From JALZAA01 sp035316005 (GTDB lineage: Bacteria; Actinomycetota; Acidimicrobiia; IMCC26256; JACDBD01), in contig DATFXK010000180.1 in the NCBI GenBank assembly GCA_035316005.1, positions 1 to 5,937 of the forward strand: a stretch of 5,937 nt of DNA. Reading direction: 5' to 3'. The notes beneath the pieces were generated by a model, which saw only the letters and a program-made list of their open reading frames with translations, ran no database searches and had not been told where the DNA came from. Below are positions 1 to 5,937 of this stretch, piece after piece (within the stretch, counting starts at the first letter, position 1; the number at the start of each line of letters is the position of its first letter). Made by a program: the position numbers and the translations under genes.

Positions 1-49
1 CGCGCACCCGCGAGGCGACCTCGAGAGCGAGCCGCTCCGGGTCGGTCAC
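1..49 (-). CDS. Start of an unidentified gene downstream of pimA (cut by left edge)
   Basis: A GTG at 49-47 overlaps the pimA stop in a GTGA four-base junction, the usual sign of translational coupling. It opens a frame that stays open to the window edge and reads MTDPERLALEVASRVR. This is polar at first and then resembles an amphipathic helix, with G or C at nearly all third positions. Only 16 codons are visible, so no family can be assigned. In mycobacteria the gene after pimA encodes a Nudix-type protein, but nothing seen here supports that identity. The call rests on the overlap and codon pattern alone. It would be the fourth gene of the pgsA-patA-pimA unit. Confidence 0.5.
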   Translation of the reverse strand, partial: MTDPERLALEVASRVR

Positions 50-1137
50 CGCGTGACGGGGCTGCGCTCGATGGCCGCTTCGTAGAACGCGATGAAGCGC
101 TCGGCGAGAAGGCGCATCGAGAACTCGCTCGCCCGCTGCTCCCCCGACGCGACGAGATCGGCGCACCGCGCCGGGTCGTCGAGCAGGCGCTGCAGCGCGC
201 CGCGGAGGGCGCCGGCGTCGCCCGGCTCCACGAGGAGGGCGTCGCGATCGGCGCGGGCGACGTTGTGGAATCCGTCGATGTCGGACGCGACAACGGGCGT
301 GCTCGACGCCATCGCCTCGAGCAGGACGATCCCGAACGACTCGCCTCCCAGGGCCGGCGCGCAGAACACGGTGGCGGCGCGCAGCCGGCGAGCCTTCTCG
401 TCGTCCGAGATGCACCCGATCCACTCGACGTTCGGGATGTGGCGGCGACGCAGCGCGGGCGTCTCGGGGCCGTCGCCGGCGATCCACAGCACCGCGTCGC
501 GTTCGAGGCCGGCGAAGGCGTCGAGCAACACGCTGAGCCCCTTGCGCGGCTCGTGGCGACCGACGAAGAGGATGACGCGGCGCTCGGTCGGCCACGGCGT
601 GGCCTTGGCGAACTGCGGCACGTCGACACCGTTCGGGACCATGGCGAAGTCGCCACCGAACGACATCTGCGCGTGCTCGGCGGCCTCCTCCGAGACCGCG
701 GTCCGGATCGTCAGGCGGCTGAGCCACCGCTTCAACGGGGGGCGGAACATCGTGTACCAGGGGTTGACCCGGCCCGAGTACGACGCGTGGAACGTACCGA
801 CGAGCGGCTCGTCCGCGCCGAGCAGGAGCGTCTGGGTCGGTCCGGGCACGAGCGGCTCGTGCAGGTGGATCACGTCCGGGTCGATGACCCGGCGCGCCTC
901 GAGCGTCCGCCGGGCGACCGGCTTGCCGCTGGCGATCGGCGCGACCGACCCGTTGGACGAGAAGTTCGTCGACGGCCCGACGGTGATGATGCCCGGCTCC
1001 GGCGGAGGGCCGTCGCACGGTGCCACGACGCGCGCGTCGACGCCCAGCTCGCGCAGGCTGTGGGCGAGGCCCAGCACCTGCCCCTGCACACCGCCAAAGA
1101 CCGACAACGAGTACGGCGAGACGAGCAGGACGCGCAT
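46..1137 (-). CDS. pimA: Phosphatidylinositol alpha-mannosyltransferase PimA
   Basis: This GT-B fold, GT4-family glycosyltransferase of 363 residues transfers mannose from GDP-mannose to phosphatidylinositol on the cytoplasmic face of the membrane, the first committed step of PIM synthesis. The N-terminal Rossmann half starts MRVLLVSPYS and carries the glycine loop GGVQ at 15-18. His117 in TFHAS matches the family's conserved histidine. The C-terminal half has VGRHEPRKG (192-200), with Arg194 and Lys199 as likely diphosphate ligands. It also has GGESFGIVLLEAM (264-276), whose E266-x7-E274 pair is the GT4 signature. The frame is open 25 codons further upstream, but ATG 1137 is preferred because it gives the family N-terminus, has GAGG nine bases upstream (1150-1147), and overlaps the patA stop as TGATG. 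The length is close to mycobacterial PimA. Another GT4 specificity is possible, but the gene order argues strongly for PimA. Confidence 0.93.
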   Translation of the reverse strand: MRVLLVSPYSLSVFGGVQGQVLGLAHSLRELGVDARVVAPCDGPPPEPGIITVGPSTNFSSNGSVAPIASGKPVARRTLEARRVIDPDVIHLHEPLVPGPTQTLLLGADEPLVGTFHASYSGRVNPWYTMFRPPLKRWLSRLTIRTAVSEEAAEHAQMSFGGDFAMVPNGVDVPQFAKATPWPTERRVILFVGRHEPRKGLSVLLDAFAGLERDAVLWIAGDGPETPALRRRHIPNVEWIGCISDDEKARRLRAATVFCAPALGGESFGIVLLEAMASSTPVVASDIDGFHNVARADRDALLVEPGDAGALRGALQRLLDDPARCADLVASGEQRASEFSMRLLAERFIAFYEAAIERSPVTR

Positions 1138-2057
1138 CACGAGCCGCCTCGCGCGTCGCCGCTGCCATTGCTCGCATCGTCGCTCGGCCAGTTCGGTTGC
1201 AGGAGATGCCACTGCTCGGGCGCGGCGCGAATGAGCTCCTCGAAGCGATGCGCAAGGTCCTGGGTGACACGAGTGACGTCGTCTCGCAGGCGGCCCTCGC
1301 GCGGCGCGGGCACGGGAGGCATCACGACCGCATGGTGCCCTCCCCCGGGCTCGAAGTACACCGCCGTCGGCAGCACGGGCGCACCGGTCCGCAACGCCAG
1401 CGTCGCCGGCCCGGCCGGCAGCGTGGTGCGCTCACCGAAGAAGTCGACCTCGATCCCGTCGCCGACCAGGTCGCGGTCGCAGAGGAGGCACACGACCTCG
1501 TTGCGTCGCAGCGCCTGCAGTACCGCTCTTCCGGCGTCGGGACCGAGCTGCACGACGGTCATGCCGAGCGCCTCCCTCACGCCGGCGAACCACTCGAACA
1601 GCTCCGGCGGCTCCACCGGCTCGGCGACCACGGTCAGCGGGATGCCCTGCGCCGCCAGCCACGCCCCGGCGAAGTCCCACCCGCCGACGTGCGGCAGCGC
1701 CAGGATCACGCCCTTCCCCTGCTCGATGCCCTGGGTGATTTGCTCGAACCCCACGATGTCCAGCTCGAGCTCACCCTTGGCCTCGTCGGGGAGACGGAAG
1801 AGCTCGAGCCAGTAGCGACCATAGGAACCGAACGTCTCCGCCACCGCCTTGCGCAGCGCGAGCCCGTCGAGCTCCCCCGCCGTCGCCCGGCGAAGGTTTC
1901 GCTCGACCTGCCGCCGGCGGCCGGGCATGGCGAGCGAGAGCGTCTGCCCGAGGACGCGCGCCGCCGGCTGGGCCACGGGCTCGGGCACGATGCGGGCGAG
2001 CTCGGCGCCGGTCCGGTACGCGAGGTACGCGGCGCGCGCCTTGATCGGGCTCGGCAC
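1137..2057 (-). CDS. patA: Phosphatidylinositol mannoside acyltransferase (PatA-like)
   Basis: This member of the lysophospholipid/HtrB-like acyltransferase family would move an acyl chain from acyl-CoA to the mannose of PIM1 or PIM2 at the inner membrane. With the start used here it has 306 residues, close to mycobacterial PatA. The HX4D motif is HVGGWD at 123-128. CDRDL lies at 193-197, VDFFGE at 204-209, PAGP at 214-217, and WHLLQPNW at 283-290. Asp194 sits where mycobacterial PatA has its second catalytic residue, a glutamate. The last 15 residues are a Ser/Gly/Asp-rich tail. The start is uncertain. GTG 2138 gives 333 residues and overlaps pgsA by 55 bases; GTG 2075 and GTG 2057 lie just after the pgsA stop. 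None has a good ribosome binding site. I chose 2057 because its N-terminus fits the family length. The TGATG junction with pimA implies coupled translation. Confidence 0.88.
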   Translation of the reverse strand: MPSPIKARAAYLAYRTGAELARIVPEPVAQPAARVLGQTLSLAMPGRRRQVERNLRRATAGELDGLALRKAVAETFGSYGRYWLELFRLPDEAKGELELDIVGFEQITQGIEQGKGVILALPHVGGWDFAGAWLAAQGIPLTVVAEPVEPPELFEWFAGVREALGMTVVQLGPDAGRAVLQALRRNEVVCLLCDRDLVGDGIEVDFFGERTTLPAGPATLALRTGAPVLPTAVYFEPGGGHHAVVMPPVPAPREGRLRDDVTRVTQDLAHRFEELIRAAPEQWHLLQPNWPSDDASNGSGDARGGS

Positions 2058-2083
2058 CCTGATCGGGTTCTGCACCGGACCGG

Positions 2084-2836
2084 TCAGGGACGCGTGCGCC
2101 GCCGCGAGGACCGGGTCTGCGACTGCCGCCAGCGCCACCGGTCACCGAAGCGGCTAGTCGCGCCGGTCAGCTCGACCTCGTCGGTCGCACCACGGACGTG
2201 CCGGCGACGCCCGATGCGCGCCATGCGCGTCGTCCACGTCGGCTCGGCGCGCTCGGGACGCTCCGGCGATGCCTGACGCCACACCTTGGCGAAGCGGTGC
2301 ACGGCGGTGACGGCCAGGAGGACCACCATGATCCACATGACCGGAACGAGGATGCCGAAGGCGAGACCGATCGCGAGCAGCACCATGCGCTCGGCGCGCT
2401 CCATGATCCCGCCCTTGGCGGTGAACCCGAGGCTCTCGGCCTTGGCCCGCTCGTACGAGATCAACATCGACAGCGCGACGGCGGCGAACGCCAGCAGCGG
2501 GAGGTAGTCGCCCTCCCCCACGAGGAACCAGGCGACGCCGCCGAAGAGCACGGCGTCGGAAACACGGTCGGACACCGAATCGAGGAACGCACCCCTCGGC
2601 CCCGCCCGCCCCGAATGACGCGCGACGGTGCCGTCCAGGATGTCGGGCACGCCCGTCGCGATCACTCCGAACACGGCCAGGACGAGGTGACCGGAGGCGA
2701 TGAGGAACGCCGTGCCGACGGCGAAGGCGAGCCCGATCACCGTGAGGACGTCGGCGTTGATCCCGGCGCGCTTGAGGCCCTTGCCGACCGGCTCGAGCCC
2801 ACGCTCGACACTGGCGCGCCAGCGTCCGTCGAGCAT
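2084..2836 (-). CDS. pgsA: CDP-alcohol phosphatidyltransferase, phosphatidylinositol phosphate synthase
   Basis: This 250-residue integral membrane enzyme of the CDP-alcohol phosphotransferase family would join CDP-diacylglycerol to inositol-1-phosphate to give phosphatidylinositol phosphate, the precursor of PI and PIMs. The full family signature is present: D65-x2-D68-G69-x2-A72-R73-x8-G82-x3-D86-x3-D90, whose four aspartates bind two metal ions. About six hydrophobic segments lie near 32-49, 50-64, 95-107, 111-127, 150-162 and 165-179. SYERAKAESLG (127-137) and ERAER (146-150) are typical of the actinobacterial PI-type enzymes. ATG 2836 is chosen over GTG 2866 because GGAAGGA lies five bases upstream. 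The protein is roughly 30 residues longer than mycobacterial PgsA1, owing to a basic C-terminal tail with eight arginines in residues 233-250. Substrate specificity is inferred from the patA and pimA neighbours; a phosphatidylglycerophosphate synthase is less likely. Confidence 0.92.
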   Translation of the reverse strand: MLDGRWRASVERGLEPVGKGLKRAGINADVLTVIGLAFAVGTAFLIASGHLVLAVFGVIATGVPDILDGTVARHSGRAGPRGAFLDSVSDRVSDAVLFGGVAWFLVGEGDYLPLLAFAAVALSMLISYERAKAESLGFTAKGGIMERAERMVLLAIGLAFGILVPVMWIMVVLLAVTAVHRFAKVWRQASPERPERAEPTWTTRMARIGRRRHVRGATDEVELTGATSRFGDRWRWRQSQTRSSRRRTRP

Positions 2837-2841
2837 CTGGG

Positions 2842-2848
2842 TCCTTCC
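2842..2848 (-). promoter_or_regulatory. Ribosome binding site deciding the pgsA start
   Basis: On the minus strand GGAAGGA is followed by five bases and then ATG 2836. This strong Shine-Dalgarno match makes ATG 2836 the preferred start over the upstream in-frame GTG at 2866. Confidence 0.8.
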
Positions 2849-2869
2849 GCTCGCGAGCGCGACCACTCA

Positions 2870-2875
2870 AGGGTA
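2870..2875 (-). promoter_or_regulatory. Candidate -10 element of a pgsA promoter
   Basis: The minus strand reads TACCCT, which fits the loose TAnnnT pattern of actinobacterial -10 elements. A transcript starting about seven bases downstream would have a leader of roughly 27 bases containing the GGAAGGA site. No convincing -35 hexamer lies 16-18 bases upstream, so this is only a candidate. Confidence 0.3.
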
Positions 2876-2906
2876 CCACCGCCCTTCTGGGCGCCGTCGC
2901 GAGCTC

Positions 2907-2935
2907 CGGCTTTGCGGCAACGGTCGGCAAAGCCG
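2907..2935. repeat. Perfect inverted repeat midway between pgsA and the EF-G2 gene
   Basis: CGGCTTTGC (2907-2915) and GCAAAGCCG (2927-2935) form a perfect 9-bp inverted repeat around an 11-base spacer. The two half-sites are offset by 20 bp, about two helical turns, as expected for a dimeric DNA-binding protein. The centre at 2921 is about 85-88 bases from both start codons. There is no T-run on either strand, so it does not look like a canonical intrinsic terminator. It is best read as a possible operator shared by the two divergent genes. A role as an RNA hairpin cannot be excluded. Confidence 0.6.
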
Positions 2936-2969
2936 CAGTCGCCGCGCCCTGCGGCCGCCACTGCGGCCG
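2932..2969. repeat. GC-rich repeat cluster with alternative pairings
   Basis: CTGCGGCCG occurs twice, at 2949-2957 and 2961-2969, in phase by 12 bases. GCCGCAGT at 2932-2939 is the exact reverse complement of ACTGCGGC at 2960-2967. Its first seven bases also pair with 2949-2955. These pairings compete with the inverted repeat at 2907-2935, because bases 2932-2935 belong to both. In so GC-rich a region short repeats arise easily, so function is uncertain. Confidence 0.4.
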
Positions 2970-2973
2970 GTCC

Positions 2974-2979
2974 TAGACT
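2974..2979 (+). promoter_or_regulatory. Candidate -10 element of the EF-G2 gene promoter
   Basis: TAGACT fits the TAnnnT pattern of actinobacterial -10 elements and lies 29 bases before the start codon. A transcript beginning near 2986 would carry a short leader holding the AGGGGGA site. The -35 position at about 2951-2956 reads GCGGCC, far from TTGACA, so the promoter would depend on an activator or on weak consensus use. Confidence 0.4.
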
Positions 2980-2995
2980 CCGGAACGCAGAACAC

Positions 2996-3002
2996 AGGGG
3001 GA
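2996..3002 (+). promoter_or_regulatory. Ribosome binding site supporting the TTG start of the EF-G2 gene
   Basis: AGGGGGA lies six bases before TTG 3009. No ATG or GTG occurs in this frame near the P-loop, so this site is what fixes the rare TTG codon as the start. Confidence 0.8.
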
Positions 3003-3008
3003 ACTGCC

Positions 3009-5045
<2,037 letters not shown>

Positions 5046-5047
5046 GG

Positions 5048-5560
5048 TCAGCCGCCGGCGTCCTTCCCGTCGGCGCCGAGGCCGAACTTCGACCAGTCCT
5101 CCGGGTTCGGCTCGGTGTACTCCCCCATCACGTGGCCGTCGACGGCGTCGAGCTCGACGAGGCCCCGCATCGTCGGCGGGTCGTCGGCCGAGTAGAGGAG
5201 GATGCGCCACACCGGCCGGCTGCGCAGCCCCCGCCAGGCGAGCTGCGCCGACGCATGACCGACCGGAAAGCCGACGGTCCGGGTCGCCACCACGAGCGCC
5301 TGGGTCTGGTCGACCTCGAGGTTCCACGCGGTGGCGAAGTGGTACGCCGAGATGGCGCCGAGCAGGACGGCGCCGACGAGCAAGCCGAGGTTCGTGCTGT
5401 ACACCCAGCCCGCGAAGCACAGCAGCGCGAGCACGGCGTACATGGCGGCGGGGATGCGCCGCCGGTTGATGTTCGGGAAGACATAGGGCCCGACGTAGGC
5501 GGTGACGTCGAGCTCCTCGGGCAGCTCGTCCCGGTGCTCCCGGCGGTCGTCGTCGCTCAT
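5048..5560 (-). CDS. Small two-helix membrane protein of unknown function
   Basis: I do not recognise this 170-residue protein. It begins with a charged, acidic segment (2-18, many Asp/Glu/Arg). Two hydrophobic helices follow, at about 37-53 and 57-75, separated by a short turn, so both ends probably face the same side. The C-terminal 90 residues look soluble. A possible helix (100-112) precedes strands WRILLYSAD (118-126) and RGLVELDAVDGHVMGEYTE (132-150). The VELDAVDGHV pattern loosely resembles the end of a PepSY domain; this is a weak similarity only. ATG 5560 is chosen because it falls 16 bases after the HIT stop, while an in-frame ATG at 5599 would overlap the HIT gene. Its ribosome binding site is poor. 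The spacing suggests cotranscription with the HIT gene and possible coupling. Codon use matches its neighbours. Confidence 0.8.
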   Translation of the reverse strand: MSDDDRREHRDELPEELDVTAYVGPYVFPNINRRRIPAAMYAVLALLCFAGWVYSTNLGLLVGAVLLGAISAYHFATAWNLEVDQTQALVVATRTVGFPVGHASAQLAWRGLRSRPVWRILLYSADDPPTMRGLVELDAVDGHVMGEYTEPNPEDWSKFGLGADGKDAGG

Positions 5561-5576
5561 CGGCGATCGACCGTAC

Positions 5577-5937
5577 TCAGCTGGCCGGCCATGCGGCACG
5601 CACCTTCTCCCAGCTCGTGTGCAGATCCTCGGGGAGGACGCGCGTCTCGGCCACGCTCGTCATGAAGTTGGTGTCGCCGTCCCAGCGCGGGAGCACGTGG
5701 AAGTGCACGTGCCCGGGCACCCCGGCACCGGCCGGCCGGCCCAGGTTGACGCCGACGTTGATGCCGTGGGGCGTGTAGGCCGCCTTCAGCGCGCGCACGG
5801 CGCGCTGAACCATCTCCATCGCCGAGGCGGCCTCGTCCGCCTTCAGCCCTTCGAGCTCGGCCTCGTGGCGGATCGGGGCGATCATCAGGTGCCCAGAGGT
5901 GTACGGGAACGCGTTCATCACCGCGAAGGTGAGGTCG
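5577..5937 (-). CDS. HIT-family nucleotide phosphorylase/hydrolase (N-terminus beyond right edge)
   Basis: The visible 119 residues are the C-terminal part of a histidine-triad protein. The frame is open to the edge and reads DLTFAVMNAFPYTSGHL, matching the body of the family, so the GTG at 5921 and ATG at 5918 are internal rather than starts. GHVHFHVLPRW (visible residues 75-85) contains the HxHxHxx triad; its middle histidine is the usual nucleophile for attack on the alpha-phosphate of a nucleotide. NVGVNLGRPAG (60-70) and WDGDTNFM (85-92) also fit. The mycobacterial protein at this place in the PIM cluster, Rv2613c, is reported as a diadenosine tetraphosphate phosphorylase, so that activity is the best guess. 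Perhaps 50-60 N-terminal residues are missing. It lies 16 bases upstream of the small membrane protein gene and is the conserved first member of this neighbourhood. Confidence 0.92.
   Translation of the reverse strand, partial: DLTFAVMNAFPYTSGHLMIAPIRHEAELEGLKADEAASAMEMVQRAVRALKAAYTPHGINVGVNLGRPAGAGVPGHVHFHVLPRWDGDTNFMTSVAETRVLPEDLHTSWEKVRAAWPAS

Noticed and set aside
265..1815. Plus-strand open frame of 516 codons across pimA and patA
   Set aside because: It crosses the boundary of two well-supported minus-strand genes and encodes low-complexity Arg/Ala/Asp-rich sequence; it is a shadow of their codon bias.
2869..2886. AAGGG...CCCTT inverted repeat overlapping the candidate pgsA -10
   Set aside because: The stem is only five bases with an eight-base loop, too short to separate from chance.
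2154..2930. Alternative minus-strand frame of 258 codons over pgsA
   Set aside because: It is Arg-rich with no hydrophobic segments. The other frame carries the complete CDP-alcohol phosphotransferase signature and membrane helices.
2700..3008. N-terminal extension of the EF-G2 frame upstream to 2700
   Set aside because: It would run antisense into pgsA. The extra residues resemble no EF-G, and TTG 3009 has a strong ribosome binding site at the right distance.
5051..5080. Possible bidirectional terminator hairpin after EF-G2
   Set aside because: Only five-base pairings such as CGGCG (5056-5060) with CGCCG (5074-5078) are found. There is no T-run, and the stretch codes for the end of the membrane protein.
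5048..5599. Longer start (ATG 5599) for the small membrane protein
   Set aside because: It would overlap the end of the HIT gene by 23 bases and add a Pro/Gly/Arg segment that reads like the out-of-frame HIT tail; ATG 5560 fits the spacing better.

Overview
This high-GC window most likely comes from an actinomycete-type bacterium, and I would guess Acidimicrobiia. The reasons are the strong G/C bias at third codon positions, GTG and TTG starts, and above all the phosphatidylinositol mannoside (PIM) gene set. HIT protein, phosphatidylinositol phosphate synthase (pgsA), PIM acyltransferase (patA-like) and PI mannosyltransferase (pimA) occur in the same order as Rv2613c-Rv2610c in mycobacteria. 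The placement in Acidimicrobiia rests on the general look of the proteins and was not tested.

Layout from right to left along the minus strand: a HIT-family protein cut by the right edge (5577-5937); a small two-helix membrane protein of unknown function (5048-5560); then, on the opposite strand, a complete EF-G2-type translational GTPase (3009-5045, TTG start with a strong ribosome binding site); a 172-base divergent intergenic region; then pgsA (2084-2836), the patA-like acyltransferase (1137 to about 2057) and pimA (46-1137). The first codons of a further minus-strand gene run off the left edge (1-49). pgsA, patA and pimA are tightly packed: patA and pimA share one base (TGATG), and pimA overlaps the next gene by four bases (GTGA).

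The membrane genes form a pathway. PgsA makes phosphatidylinositol phosphate from CDP-diacylglycerol and inositol phosphate. After dephosphorylation, PimA adds the first mannose from GDP-mannose. PatA then acylates that mannose. The HIT protein is probably a dinucleoside polyphosphate phosphorylase/hydrolase and is the usual first gene of this cluster.

The unusual point is the architecture. In the arrangement I know, HIT is directly followed by pgsA. Here the cluster is split by a roughly 2-kb EF-G2 gene on the opposite strand and by a small unknown membrane protein. The EF-G2 gene ends two bases from the unknown gene, with no room for a terminator between them. It diverges from pgsA across a spacer with a 9-bp perfect inverted repeat lying almost exactly midway between the two start codons. 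This could be a noncontiguous operon or a shared control point linking translation to envelope lipid synthesis. That is inference. The rest is a fairly ordinary biosynthetic locus. I saw no RNA genes, mobile elements or CRISPR arrays.
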